Numbered from the stretch's first letter, positions 15,494 to 25,450 are shown. The stretch is 59,748 bases of DNA from Acinetobacter lactucae (GCF_001605885.1 NZ_LRPE01000021.1:1-59748), one strand, 5' to 3'. A program made the numbers and translations. The notes: generated by a model from the letters alone, not told the origin.

Positions 15494-15757
15494 ATGAAAT
15501 TTTCCTACCAAGATCTTGCTGGAAATAATGTTGAAGTGGAATGTGAAAGTTATATCCATATCCCCTCAGGAGCTGCTGTAAAGTCTACAGAAGCCGGCAA
15601 TTATCATATTACTGAAAACTTCAGTTTCTATAAAAAAACTGAAGCTGATTCTGTGCCCATTTATCGATTTGCTATTGATCGTAATTCTAATGTTTTTAAT
15701 AGTGATGAACTTCCAGCATTAGCTCAAATCGGTAAAGACTGGAAAAATTTAGACTAG
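15494..15757 (+). CDS. Hypothetical protein
   Basis: 87 residues, soluble, beta-rich (MKFSYQDLAGNNVEVECESY, YHITENFSFYKK, YRFAID). AAAGGATGAAAAC before the ATG is a good ribosome site, and a terminator follows at 15773. It resembles short single-domain proteins of Acinetobacter accessory regions. No function assigned. Confidence 0.6.
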   Translation: MKFSYQDLAGNNVEVECESYIHIPSGAAVKSTEAGNYHITENFSFYKKTEADSVPIYRFAIDRNSNVFNSDELPALAQIGKDWKNLD

Positions 15758-15772
15758 TCTTTGACTCGATAT

Positions 15773-15794
15773 AAAGCCCTCAATCGAGGGTTTT
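15773..15794. terminator. Bidirectional terminator
   Basis: AAAGCCCTC, AATC loop, GAGGGTTTT between the convergent genes ending at 15757 and 15814. Confidence 0.75.
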
Positions 15795-15813
15795 ATACTA
15801 AATTCTAAATAAG

Positions 15814-16668
15814 TTATTTCTTTTTAAATACAATGATTAAACCGAGTATGATGGCGATCATTCCTAATAAACCTGCGATGGGTAACCTGTTTCCTAGAAT
15901 GAGATAGTCTAGAAGTGCGGTAACAACAGGAACTAAATAGAACAGGCTTGTCACATTTACAATATTGCCCTGATTTAAAAGTCGATAAAGCAAAAGCTGA
16001 GCAATCACAGAAATTAAAATGCCAAGAAATAGAATTGAAATGATTAACTGTGAATTCCACTCTATTTCAAAATTCTCAAACGGAACAAACAATATGCACA
16101 CCATAAGGGTGACTAAATATTGAAGTGGGAGCACATCTGTAGGTGGCTGTTGAATATTTTTTTGCATGATTGCTCCAAATGTCATACATAACAGGGCAGC
16201 TAAGGCAAATAACATTCCAATTGGAGCAATAAAAGATGTCGTTAAACTCTTCCACACTAAAAGTACAAGTCCAGCTAAAGCGATACATAGACCTAAAAGC
16301 CTTTCTTTTTTCAAATTTTTTTCAATAAGGCAAAGTGTTAAAATGGGTTGTATGCCCATAATTGTTGCAATCAAGCCCGGCGTAACGCCATGAGCCATAG
16401 CTTTAAAATAGAAGATTGAATAACCAGCAATAATAAGGAGTCCAGTAATAAGAACTTGTTTTCTCGTACCCCGTTTCGGTAACAGTCTTTGTCTAAAAGC
16501 AGCAAGAACAATTAGAATAATTAAAGCGATTGAAAAACGGAGAATTAAGAATGCGATTGGAGAAGCACTATCGAGTCCCCATCGAGTAAAAATTGCAGCA
16601 CTTCCCCAGAGTAGGACAAAAGCTGAAGTTGCACTTTGTGAAGCGAGCAACTCTTTATTTAGGTGCAT
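15814..16668 (-). CDS. EamA/DMT-family transporter
   Basis: 284 residues with ten hydrophobic helices in two EamA repeats (for example LLWGSAAIFTRWGLD in helix 1 and GAIMQKN at the start of the second repeat). Drug/metabolite transporters of this type usually export amino acids or other metabolites; the substrate here is unknown. A LysR regulator is encoded divergently 316 bp away and may control it. Confidence 0.85.
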   Translation of the reverse strand: MHLNKELLASQSATSAFVLLWGSAAIFTRWGLDSASPIAFLILRFSIALIILIVLAAFRQRLLPKRGTRKQVLITGLLIIAGYSIFYFKAMAHGVTPGLIATIMGIQPILTLCLIEKNLKKERLLGLCIALAGLVLLVWKSLTTSFIAPIGMLFALAALLCMTFGAIMQKNIQQPPTDVLPLQYLVTLMVCILFVPFENFEIEWNSQLIISILFLGILISVIAQLLLYRLLNQGNIVNVTSLFYLVPVVTALLDYLILGNRLPIAGLLGMIAIILGLIIVFKKK

Positions 16669-16984
16669 ACGAATCCCTCCTAGTTATAATTTCTAAGAAA
16701 TATAAAGTGATAAAGTTGTTAAAAAAGGCTGCTATTTAAGCTCTTATTTTATTAAGTTAATAAGAACACAATCTCATGACTTAAAATGATAATAAAAACT
16801 GGTTAAATCGCTGTTAATTCCGAATTAAGAGCATATCTATAAAGATCACTATTCAATTTCAGATATTCTCCCTTTAAAAATGTATCGTTTAGCTTGTCTA
16901 ATTTTTAGTATGGGAGAGATAACAAATAAAGAAAAGCGCATAATTCTTTTATATACTATTTGAAAATCGAATAGATAAATCGTG
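16669..16984. other. Divergent intergenic region between eamA and lysR-type gene
   Basis: 316 bp. It must hold promoters of both genes and would be the site of LysR binding. I see no single convincing T-N11-A palindrome, and no small gene. Confidence 0.5.
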
Positions 16985-17854
16985 ATGAATTTAAAAAATT
17001 TACAGATTGATTGGCTAAAGTGTTTTGTCACGGTGGTAGATACAGGATCACTGTCTAATGCAGCACCTGAGTTGTATCGATCTCAATCTGCTGTGAGTAT
17101 GCAACTTAAAAAATTAGAAGAAGCTTTGCAATGCCAACTTCTAATACGAACACACCGGCAAATTGAGTTAACGTCGCAAGGACAACTACTTTTAGGTTAT
17201 GCACGCCGTATTCTCGACTTACATGCTGAAGCTCAAATGGCATTTCATGGAGATGAACTGAAGGGGCGTATACGCCTTGGTGTACCCGATGATTATGCAG
17301 CAAAATATTTAACACCCGTGCTTAAGCGCTTTGCGCCACGTTACGGAGGCGTTGAAATCGAATTGATCTGTGAGCAGTCTACTTCCTTAATACCACGGGT
17401 AGAAAGCGGTGATATAGACTTAGCATTAATTTCAAGAGATAACGCTCGTCAAGGAACACTTTTATTTCATGAACCCATGGTGTGGGTAGGTTCTCCGCAG
17501 TTTGAACTCTGGCGAGAAGATCCACTCCCAATTGCAGTTTATGAAAGTACCAGCCAAGCCAAAAAGAGTGCTATTAATTCCTTAGCATTACAAGGACGCC
17601 GTTATCGTGTGGTATACAACAGTTCAAGTTTAGCAGGTCAAATTGCTGCAGTTGAAAGTGGTTTAGCAATTGCCGTGTTTACTCAATGTAGTGCACCCGA
17701 ACATTTAACAATATTAGGTGCTGATCATGGTCTTGGGCCTTTAGAACCTATGGAGACTGCTGTTTATCGCAGTAGAGTATCTCTAGAATCGAAAGCTGTA
17801 GATCATTTATATGATTTACTTATCAAAACCTTGAGGCACTCGGTTAATGTTTAA
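16985..17854 (+). CDS. LysR-family transcriptional regulator
   Basis: 289 residues from the ATG at 16985; a GTG directly upstream is less likely. The winged helix-turn-helix is typical: LKCFVTVVDTGSLSNAAPELYRSQSAVSMQLKKLEEAL (in two blocks, residues 8-48), followed by a two-lobed ligand domain (LGVPDDYAAKYLTPVL, LALISRD, AVESGLAIAVF). The serine-rich recognition helix YRSQSAVSMQ is intact. The divergent EamA transporter is the likely target. Confidence 0.88.
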   Translation: MNLKNLQIDWLKCFVTVVDTGSLSNAAPELYRSQSAVSMQLKKLEEALQCQLLIRTHRQIELTSQGQLLLGYARRILDLHAEAQMAFHGDELKGRIRLGVPDDYAAKYLTPVLKRFAPRYGGVEIELICEQSTSLIPRVESGDIDLALISRDNARQGTLLFHEPMVWVGSPQFELWREDPLPIAVYESTSQAKKSAINSLALQGRRYRVVYNSSSLAGQIAAVESGLAIAVFTQCSAPEHLTILGADHGLGPLEPMETAVYRSRVSLESKAVDHLYDLLIKTLRHSVNV

Positions 17855-18037
17855 TTTTTACTTTAATTTAACTCAGCAATATTAGTATTAAATTGCATAG
17901 TTTTGAGTTGAAATATAACTAAAGAGCTTTACATTTTTGCGTTAAATCTACAAAAAAGCCTAAAAACCTATGCTGATCGTAAAACTAATTAAAAGTATTT
18001 ATTAACTCATCAATCTGAACAATTCATGAGGTGAAAC

Positions 18038-18169
18038 ATGACAAAAATTATAGCAACTTTGGGTTTAGCCGCCTTTATTTCTTTAAGTGTGAGTGCCTGC
18101 CAAGGTGAAAATGATACAGAACAGCAAGATAAAACCACAACTCCTCATTCAATAGATAAAGATTCATAA
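18038..18169 (+). CDS. Small lipoprotein (43 aa)
   Basis: 43 residues. Hydrophobic signal with lipobox SVSAC (Cys21), then a short polar tail rich in Gln, Asp, Thr (CQGENDTEQQDK). GAGGTGAAAC precedes the ATG and a strong terminator follows 18 bp after the stop. It has the size and make-up of entericidin-like or other tiny outer-membrane lipoproteins. Function unknown. Confidence 0.6.
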   Translation: MTKIIATLGLAAFISLSVSACQGENDTEQQDKTTTPHSIDKDS

Positions 18170-18186
18170 TCTAGTTAAATATCCAG

Positions 18187-18210
18187 AACCCATCGTAAGA
18201 TGGGTTTTTT
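18187..18210 (+). terminator. Rho-independent terminator
   Basis: AACCCATC, GTAA, GATGGGTT, then TTTT, just after the 43-residue lipoprotein gene. Confidence 0.85.
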
Positions 18211-18444
18211 CTATCCTTTTATTTCTATCTTAAAATGTGATTTGTAACTCAGAATATTTATTTTTAATGGCTCTGTTCAAAATATGTTGACTATTATGCT
18301 AGGTTTTCAATATATTTAAATTCACAACCATTTACTTTAAATATAACTCTATATTTAAATTAATTTGGTTCAAATACCATCAGATCAGAAATTTAACCTT
18401 TAATTTTGATTATAAAAAAATACAAATTAATCAAGGAGGTGGGT

Positions 18445-18732
18445 ATGGATGCTAAATTTCACTCTGAAAATGAATATGGATTTATCTTAAATATATTGAA
18501 CACTTACGTCGTGATAAAGAAGACATTAAAAGATGATCATTATCCTTATGACTCATTTGGTTATTTGCTTGCGCTTTATCAACCTTTAAAAGTCTATATT
18601 CCCCAGCTTCCACATCCAAAAATTTATATTGAAATTGGTGGAATTTCATACGATAGATTGATTGTTATGCAAACTGAAGATGAAGTGGAAGCAGTAAAGA
18701 GTCTACAGTGCTTAGCTCATATTATTGCCTAA
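18445..18732 (+). CDS. Hypothetical protein
   Basis: 95 residues from the ATG at 18445, which has AAGGAGGTGGG just upstream, a much better ribosome site than the in-frame ATG at 18406. Soluble, with alternating hydrophobic residues suggesting a small alpha/beta fold (FILNILNTYVVIKK, KIYIEIGGISYDRLIVM). No signal peptide. No family recognised. Confidence 0.6.
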   Translation: MDAKFHSENEYGFILNILNTYVVIKKTLKDDHYPYDSFGYLLALYQPLKVYIPQLPHPKIYIEIGGISYDRLIVMQTEDEVEAVKSLQCLAHIIA

Positions 18733-18887
18733 GAATAGTTATATTCAGTCATATTTCATTATATGTAAGCACTTTTTTCTTTGTAAGTTTCGTGTATATA
18801 TACGTTTATATTCTCAATTTTATAACAATTGCTGTTTATAATAGAGTTTCAGTCAAACAATAATAATGAACAGTTGAGTCAGTTAAA

Positions 18888-19511
18888 ATGCTGAAAATTG
18901 ATAAATTTCCTAAAAAAAAGCCTACTGATTATCGAGACATACGTGGCAGTTTGCAAAATGGCGATATCTTACTTTGTTCGGGTAATGGAATATTTTCTAC
19001 AATGATTCAACAGGCAACACAGAGTGTCTGGAGTCATGTGGCATTTATACTGCGGTTAGATGCTATTGATCGTATAATGTTGCTAGAAAGTGTCGAACCT
19101 ATTGGCGTGCGTACTGTAAGGTTATCCAAATATTTAGAAGATTACACAAATGATGGACAACCTTATCCCGGTGGAATGATTGTAATTCGCCATAAACAGT
19201 TTGCAAAATTGGTAAACAAAGATTCATTGGTTGCTCTTACACAATATGCGATCAATTTCTTTGGCTATCCCTATGATAATGACGAAATTGCAAAAATTGC
19301 AGCAAGAATTCTTTCATCAAAAATACCTTTTACACCCAAACAGCTAAAAAGAATTGAGGCTGACCGTGAATTTATATGTTCTGAATATGTGGCTCAATGC
19401 TATGAAAAGGTGGGTCTAACTATAAAGTGGAATCAATTGGGTTTTATTGCTCCTTCTGATTTTGCTGCCGATGCTAACTTTGAGTTAGTTACAGTTCTTA
19501 AGCAAATATAA
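18888..19511 (+). CDS. YiiX-like permuted papain-fold (NlpC/P60 superfamily) hydrolase
   Basis: 207 residues. Family pattern: GDILLCSGNGIFSTMIQQAT, then WSHVAFIL with catalytic His (H50), and EFICSEYVAQCY with catalytic Cys (C164), the circularly permuted order. Such enzymes cleave amide or thioester bonds in peptides or lipids. No signal peptide, so probably cytoplasmic. A terminator follows directly. Confidence 0.78.
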   Translation: MLKIDKFPKKKPTDYRDIRGSLQNGDILLCSGNGIFSTMIQQATQSVWSHVAFILRLDAIDRIMLLESVEPIGVRTVRLSKYLEDYTNDGQPYPGGMIVIRHKQFAKLVNKDSLVALTQYAINFFGYPYDNDEIAKIAARILSSKIPFTPKQLKRIEADREFICSEYVAQCYEKVGLTIKWNQLGFIAPSDFAADANFELVTVLKQI

Positions 19512-19515
19512 AAAA

Positions 19516-19537
19516 AGCCCTGTTTTATAGGGCTTTT
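19516..19537. terminator. Bidirectional terminator
   Basis: AGCCCT, loop, AGGGCT followed by TTT, preceded by A-run; between convergent genes. Confidence 0.75.
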
Positions 19538-19543
19538 AAATTA

Positions 19544-21691
19544 TTAAAAATCAAATGTTAGGCCCACCTTATAGGTTCTTGCTCCTCCAATAACAGCATA
19601 GTTGTCATTGAATACACCTTCCCAATATTTTTTATTCGCGACATTATCCACATTTGCTAAAAATGTTGTACTTACTCCGCCTAATACCGTTTTATAACGG
19701 GCACCAATATCTACAACAGTATAGCTAGGGAGCTCTAATGTATTAGTACTATTTAAATATTGTTCACCTACTTATGTTGCTCTCGTCGTTAAATTCAAAC
19801 CTTCAATTTGTGGAACTTGATAATCTAAACCTAATGACCCTGTTAATTTAGGCACTCCATAAATATCATTGCCAACATTTACCTGAGCTTTGGTAATTTC
19901 AGCTTTGATATAAGCCAAGTTACCTAATAAATTTAAGCCGTCCAATACTTCACCTGAGAAACCCCATTCAATGCCACGCGAACGTGTTTCCGCTCCATCA
20001 ACCGTAATTTGAGTAATATTCTTATCTTGAGGATCAGAGAAAGGGAGAGCCATCGTGTTTGGTTTTTCAATTTGGTATATTGCTAAAGTATTTAACCAAG
20101 TCCCCACCTGATATTTTGCCCCAACTTCATATTGTTTGGTCTGGAATGGCGCAAAAGTTCGTCTATTATTTGCATCTTTATTATTATCAACAGTAGTACC
20201 TTCTGATAATCCTTCTACATAACTTGCATAAAAAGAAAGACTCTCACCAAACGGTTTAATCACAATACCTAAACTCGGAGATACTTTATCTTTGCTATAA
20301 GAGGTATTTTTAACTAAATTTTTAGTATCGATATTTTGATAACGTGCCCCTAAAATTAACTGTAATTTATCATCTAGCATCGATAACTGATCGGTTACGG
20401 TATAACTGATATATTCATTATCACCAAAAGGAACGATGTCTGGAAGGGTAGTAGGCATACCACCATTTGCAGAGGGCTGATAAAGATTTGTATTGAAGGC
20501 CGCGGTAGTAGCAGCTTTATGTTGAGTATATTTCCGTTTTAGATAGTCTGCTCTTAAACTGACCGTATGTTTAACCGAACCCGTATTAAACTTATTTTCA
20601 AATCCTACATTTGCTGCTGTGTTATGTTCTTTTGAACCCACTTGATAGTATTGTGAGGTTGCTGCACCATTCGTATGGGTAATAATCATTCGTGTACCGA
20701 ATAAATGGCCCTGATATTCTTTTTCTATATAGCCAATTCCAGCAAAAGCTTTGAAATCTGGTGTAAATTTATATTCACTAGATAAGCCTACAAATTTACT
20801 TTCCGTGTTTCCCCTAAGATGTGGAAAGAAGTTACTATTTCCTTTAGGTGGTGCAATAACTTGATTGATTGAATTATTCCCACCCATAGCCACCATGGCT
20901 GGAGATCCTCCTTTACGATTTTCTTTAATCGCATAAGAGTTGAAATTAATTTTTAGCTTATCTGTTGTGTAGTCAGCTGCTAATGCACCTGAGATATGGC
21001 GGTCATTCATTTCTTCAATAATATGCTCGCCGTCTCCATAGACCCCATTTAATCGAATACCAAATTCTTTTTGTTGACCAAATCGGCGTGAAATATCAAA
21101 ACCAGATTGATAATAATTTTGATCCTCAAATGAGCTAAAGAGTCGGGTAAGTTCCTTATCTGCACGCTTTGAATGGGCAATAATTACACCACCGACACTT
21201 CCTGTTGGTGCTACACCTGAAACTAAGGCATTTGGCCCTTTTAATAAAGTAATAGATTCTAAAAATTCAGTCGGAACCCGGCCATAAGGAGCCACACCAT
21301 ATAATCCGTTATAAGCCATATCCTCATGGTTTAAATCAAAGCCGCGTACTTTAAAGTTTTCATTTAAATGTCCTTGATTTGTTGTAATACGAATTGCTGG
21401 GTCGTTTTTGAGAACATCTCCTACAGTAGAGGCTTGTTGCTCTTCAATAATTCCTGAGGTGTATTCAGTAATACTAAATGGTGTATCTATAATTTTTTTA
21501 TTACCTAAAACGCCTAAATTCGCTTGTGAAGCAAGATTTCCTTTAGCAAAACTTTCAGGCTGTTGTTCGGCCTGTACCTTAATAGTAGGCAACATGGATA
21601 CTTCAGCAGCAAATAAACTTTGATTTGCACTTAATTCCAAAAATGCTAAAGAAATTGAATTTACTAATCTTTTTTTTGAAAAATGTTTCAT
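19544..21691 (-). pseudogene. TonB-dependent siderophore receptor interrupted by one in-frame stop
   Basis: From the ATG at 21691 the frame reads 639 residues of a siderophore receptor: signal peptide, plug (IIDTPFSITEYTSGIIEEQQ, NFKVRGFDLNHEDMAYNGLYG, FLESITLLKGPNALVSG) and most of the barrel. It then meets TAA at 19774-19772. The same frame continues without any shift for 75 residues (VGEQYLNSTNTLELPSY..., ending VGLTFDF), the missing last barrel strands with a terminal Phe. One base change explains it, perhaps TAT or TAC (Tyr) to TAA. Lacking the final strands, the product should not insert in the outer membrane. The family resembles hydroxamate-type receptors, but the ligand is unknown. 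A Fur box is upstream. Confidence 0.85.
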
Positions 21692-21708
21692 TGTGTTATA
21701 AGTTTAAA

Positions 21709-21727
21709 GATAATGATAATCGTTATT
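21709..21727 (-). promoter_or_regulatory. Fur box upstream of the broken siderophore receptor
   Basis: GATAATGATAATCGTTATT matches the Fur consensus at 17 of 19 positions, 18 bp upstream of the start. The promoter control is preserved although the gene is broken. Confidence 0.82.
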
Positions 21728-21977
21728 ATATGTGTTTATGAATCGTTAACAAGTGTAATTGTTAATAAATAATTAAATATCTATTTATATATCCAATAAA
21801 GATTTAAAAAATAATTTTTTTAGACAAGAGAAATCTCAAGAAGATTAAAAACGCGACCATGGGCAAAGAAAGTGTAAAGAAAAATACTCATAAGATACAA
21901 AAACTCACTAAACCTAACTCTATAACTTTAAAAGAATTTGTTTATATAACTATGAATATTAAAAACAGGTAATCGTC

Positions 21978-22340
21978 ATGAAAAAAATACTTTTAACAGC
22001 GTTGGCTGGATTTGCCTTATTAGGTAGTAATGCTGTGATGGCTAAACCAGATGCTGCTTTATTAAAAGAAGCGACAAAAAATGTAGTCACAGTATCTAAA
22101 GTACAAACTTTGGCTGATGAAGCTGGGGTAACTCTAACCGGTACCATCGTAAAGCATATTGCTGGTGATCATTTTGAACTAAAAGATGCAACAGGTACCA
22201 TAGTAATTGATATTGATGATGACTTATGGAAGCCTTTACAGTTAAAAGCAGGAGATAAAGTACGTGTTGTTGGAGAGGTAGATAAGCATAGAATTAAACC
22301 TACCGATATTGAAGTTTTTCAGATTGAGCGTGTTAAGTAA
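21978..22340 (+). CDS. YgiW/YdeI-family periplasmic OB-fold (BOF) protein
   Basis: 120 residues. Signal peptide MKKILLTALAGFALLGSNAVMA, then an OB-fold domain (VTLTGTIVKHIAGDHFELKDATGTIVIDID, LKAGDKVRVVGEVDKH, TDIEVFQIERV) typical of bacterial OB-fold stress proteins. Members of the family are linked to tolerance of oxidants and cationic compounds. A terminator follows. Confidence 0.85.
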   Translation: MKKILLTALAGFALLGSNAVMAKPDAALLKEATKNVVTVSKVQTLADEAGVTLTGTIVKHIAGDHFELKDATGTIVIDIDDDLWKPLQLKAGDKVRVVGEVDKHRIKPTDIEVFQIERVK

Positions 22341-22384
22341 GAGCAGATGATTTAAGTAAATATTGTTCAAAACTAATGAAAAAG

Positions 22385-22408
22385 AAAACTCCTATTTTTA
22401 GGAGTTTT
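22385..22408. terminator. Bidirectional terminator
   Basis: AAAACTCC, TATTTTTA, GGAGTTTT, between the convergent OB-fold and GNAT genes. Confidence 0.75.
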
Positions 22409-22431
22409 CTTTTAAAGATAATAAGTTTTTA

Positions 22432-22938
22432 TTATTGCGTCGCATTAAATGCTTCATGGTATTTGACATTAGCTTTTGGAATATTGCCCGAGAAAGTTAC
22501 AGCCTGAAAATATTCACTCGGTACATTCGGCAAAACTAGCTCAGGATAATTTTTAAAACCAAATCGGCTGTAATAGCTTGGTTCGCCCAATAAAACACAT
22601 CCTTGGGCTCCGAGTTGTTTCAATTTTTGTAGTGATTTATTCATGAGGAGTGAGCCAATACCACAGCCTTGTTTATCTGGATGAACTGAAATAGGACCTA
22701 AACCATACCAACCTATTTCACCTGAGCTCATTTCAACTGGAGAAATAGCAACATGTCCAATAATAGAGCCATCTTCAATTGCCACTAGCGAAATAGTGAG
22801 TTGACCTTGAGTCCTCAAACTATTAACAATGAAATGCTCGGTATGGCTACTGTGTTCAGCATTTTGAAAAGCTGCTTTTGTTAATTTTTCAATTGCTTCA
22901 ATGTCTGTGATTTCTTCATCACGAACAATAATATTCAT
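22432..22938 (-). CDS. GNAT-family N-acetyltransferase (YhbS-like)
   Basis: 168 residues. GNAT motif A is clear: LGPISVHPDKQGCGIGSLLMNKSL (in two parts, around residues 80-104), with the acetyl-CoA loop QGCGIG. The C-terminal GEPSYYSRFGF is characteristic of the YhbS group. It transfers an acetyl group from acetyl-CoA to an unknown amine. Confidence 0.85.
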   Translation of the reverse strand: MNIIVRDEEITDIEAIEKLTKAAFQNAEHSSHTEHFIVNSLRTQGQLTISLVAIEDGSIIGHVAISPVEMSSGEIGWYGLGPISVHPDKQGCGIGSLLMNKSLQKLKQLGAQGCVLLGEPSYYSRFGFKNYPELVLPNVPSEYFQAVTFSGNIPKANVKYHEAFNATQ

Positions 22939-23146
22939 TAAAATACTTCCAGATATATTGATTAGCTATTACGCTTTAACTTTGTAATTAAATATAAAAA
23001 AGTAAAAGTAATTTATGTTTATAATATATCTTATTTGTTACTAATTATAAAAAGCAACTAATACTCATTAAACTCGTACATAAAGTAAAATTTTATAAAA
23101 TTATTTTTTAATATAATAATTTGAAATTAATTTTGAGGCTAGGAAA

Positions 23147-23575
23147 TTGAAAAAAGTTATTAAAACTTTATTATTGTCTACATTGATTTCAACTACTTCA
23201 TTCACTATCTACTCGAAAAATATTGAGCAAAAAGTTAATTTTTTACAAGGTTCACCGTATACCACTTTAACTGGAAAATTTCAGGGCTACGATGATGTGC
23301 GGTATAGAGTTTATGCAAAAAAGGGTCAAATATTAAAATTTAATATTAATAGCCTTGGTAATTTAGCATACGTTAATATTTTTGCACCTGGTACAAAGCC
23401 CGGTAAAGATAACGCATTATTGATTGGCTCAACCGTAGGTTTTAAAGGAGAGCTTATTTTACCAGCCGATGGTGATTATATTATTCAGGTTTATCAAATG
23501 CGTAATAGTGCTCGTAAAAATAAAACTGTGAAATATAATTTAGACCTAGAACTCTTAAATAACGTAAAAAAATAA
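23147..23575 (+). CDS. pliG: Periplasmic inhibitor of g-type lysozyme (PliG homologue)
   Basis: 142 residues starting with TTG, which has GAGG 8 nt upstream and directly precedes KKVIKTLL, the start of a signal peptide. The mature part matches PliG: YRVYAKKGQILKF, LPADGDYIIQVYQMRNSARK and KNKTVKYNLDLEL, with the conserved RNxARKNKTxKYN block. PliG binds and blocks goose-type lysozyme, protecting the peptidoglycan from animal innate immunity. The assignment is from recalled similarity to E. coli PliG, hence the moderate score. Single-gene unit. Confidence 0.72.
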   Translation: MKKVIKTLLLSTLISTTSFTIYSKNIEQKVNFLQGSPYTTLTGKFQGYDDVRYRVYAKKGQILKFNINSLGNLAYVNIFAPGTKPGKDNALLIGSTVGFKGELILPADGDYIIQVYQMRNSARKNKTVKYNLDLELLNNVKK

Positions 23576-23641
23576 AAATTGATAAAATTTACTAGCTCTC
23601 AAATGAGAACTAGTAAATTTGAAGAAATAGTCTGAATAAAC

Positions 23642-25228
23642 CTATTCAGCTAACGAAAATGACTCATTTATACCGCAATTTTCTACAAACTGTGGGTCGT
23701 GTGAAATGAGTAATACAGCACCTTCATAACTCTGAATTGCATGAGCGAGTAGCTTTCTAGATTCAATATCTAAATGATTTTCTGGTTCATCTAATAACAG
23801 AAGTTCAGGGGAAGGGCTTATCTGGCTAAGGGTTAATAAAGCTACTTTTAGTTTTTCACCCCCACTGAGCTGAGACAGTAGTTGTGTACCTTTATCACCG
23901 CGGATTCGGAGTTGACCTAATAAATTCCGCCATTCTACTTCTGAAAGCTCATGATTCAGTTGGGTGAGATTGTCAATAACAGTCATCTCATCACATAAAA
24001 AGCTAAAGTTCTGGTCGAGATAGAAACACCCTACAGATAAGTGAATACTGTCACATAACTGCTTGTCCTGTTCATAAATTGCTTTAAGCAAAGTTGACTT
24101 TCCAATGCCATTTTGTCCAGTTATGTGAATTTTTTGTGCAGCTTGTACAGCGAGATCAATGGGTCTTTGAGTTCCATATTTCAGTTTAAGTTTTTTAATA
24201 CGAAGAATTTCACCTGATTTCTTCTGAAAAGTTGGGAACACAAACTGTTGAGGTTTGACACTTTCAAGAAGCATTTTCTTGTCTTTCAAATCATTTTGAC
24301 TGTTCGAAATTTGTCGTTGATGTTGAGTTTGTATAGCGGCAATACTTTGGCTTGCTTGTTCCTTTTTAAAGTCGAGCAAAATTTTGGCTTGAGAATTTGA
24401 TTCTCTCAACTTATTGCCCGCACGCTCACGTTTTTGAGCTTTCATTAATACATCATGTTGCTTTTGCTTCATGTGTTTAACTTCGCGTTGCTTTTGTTGA
24501 ATAGATTGCTCTAGAGCTGTGATATTGGTTTGATATTGCCCATAAAATTTTTCATAGTTTCCGGTTGTATGATGTAGGCCATGTTCATTTAAATGATAAA
24601 TATGATCTACTTCATTTAATAAAGTCCGATCATGGCTAATAATAAGACTACCTGCTGGGTGCTTTTTCAAATGACTAATTAGCCATTGTCTAGATTCTTG
24701 ATCTAGATGATTGCTAGGCTCATCAAGTAATAGATAGTGATCTGATTTTAGAAATAAACAGCTTAAAGCCAACTTGGTTTTTTGACCTTCGCTTAAATTT
24801 TTAACTGGAAAATCTAAATCTGTTGGTAAGCCAGCAGATTCTAAGATGTTATTCCATAAGGTGGGTAACTCCCATTTACCTTCTAATAAATCATAATCGT
24901 CAAAGCTTGCATCACCTTGTTCAACTCTTTTAAAAGCTCGATAAATATTTAAGATATCTAAAGCTTCGGCAATGGTCTGCGCCGTCAAACGATGTAATTG
25001 AGGTAAATACGCATGTTTTACATGCCAAGATATTTGCCCTGATATATAAGTTGAATCTGCTGCAAACATCTCATTTAACATTTGCATAAGCAAAGATTTG
25101 CCTTGGCCATTACGACCAATTAAGGCAGATACCTGATTCGATTCAAGACTAAAATTTAGGTGCTTAAACATTACCTTTGAAGGAAACTCTAGGGTAAGTT
25201 GCGATATTACACATGCCTGCTGAGTCAT
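23642..25228 (-). CDS. ABC-F family ATPase
   Basis: 528 residues from the ATG at 25228 (GAGG 6 nt upstream); a start 4 codons earlier is poorer. Two ABC domains without membrane segments: Walker A GRNGQGKS and GQNGIGKS, signatures LSEGQKTKLAL and LSGGEKLKVAL, Walker B LLLDEPSNHLD and LLLDEPENHLD. A charged coiled-coil linker lies between them (about residues 225-300). ABC-F proteins act on ribosomes, in translation or antibiotic protection; which applies here is not clear. A partial Fur-like sequence lies upstream. Confidence 0.88.
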   Translation of the reverse strand: MTQQACVISQLTLEFPSKVMFKHLNFSLESNQVSALIGRNGQGKSLLMQMLNEMFAADSTYISGQISWHVKHAYLPQLHRLTAQTIAEALDILNIYRAFKRVEQGDASFDDYDLLEGKWELPTLWNNILESAGLPTDLDFPVKNLSEGQKTKLALSCLFLKSDHYLLLDEPSNHLDQESRQWLISHLKKHPAGSLIISHDRTLLNEVDHIYHLNEHGLHHTTGNYEKFYGQYQTNITALEQSIQQKQREVKHMKQKQHDVLMKAQKRERAGNKLRESNSQAKILLDFKKEQASQSIAAIQTQHQRQISNSQNDLKDKKMLLESVKPQQFVFPTFQKKSGEILRIKKLKLKYGTQRPIDLAVQAAQKIHITGQNGIGKSTLLKAIYEQDKQLCDSIHLSVGCFYLDQNFSFLCDEMTVIDNLTQLNHELSEVEWRNLLGQLRIRGDKGTQLLSQLSGGEKLKVALLTLSQISPSPELLLLDEPENHLDIESRKLLAHAIQSYEGAVLLISHDPQFVENCGINESFSLAE

Positions 25229-25262
25229 AAAAAACCTCATAAATACAGGATGTACAAAATAG

Positions 25263-25281
25263 GATAATGATAATTTTTAAT
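25263..25281 (-). promoter_or_regulatory. Partial Fur-box-like sequence upstream of the ABC-F gene
   Basis: GATAATGATAATTTTTAAT has the first 12 bases of the Fur consensus exactly but not the last third. It is 35 bp upstream of the start. It may be a weak site or chance in AT-rich DNA. Confidence 0.3.
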
Positions 25282-25450
25282 AGAGACGGTAAATCACACA
25301 AATAGTCTATTTTGCACATCAAAAAAGAAAAAATTGATGAGAAAAAAGACTTACTTCATTGGCGTGACTCACGAAATTGATGGAAGAATGAACTATTCTA
25401 TAGCGATTTTAGGTAAGTGTAAAATTTCTAGAAGCTATTCTGTTAAAAAA

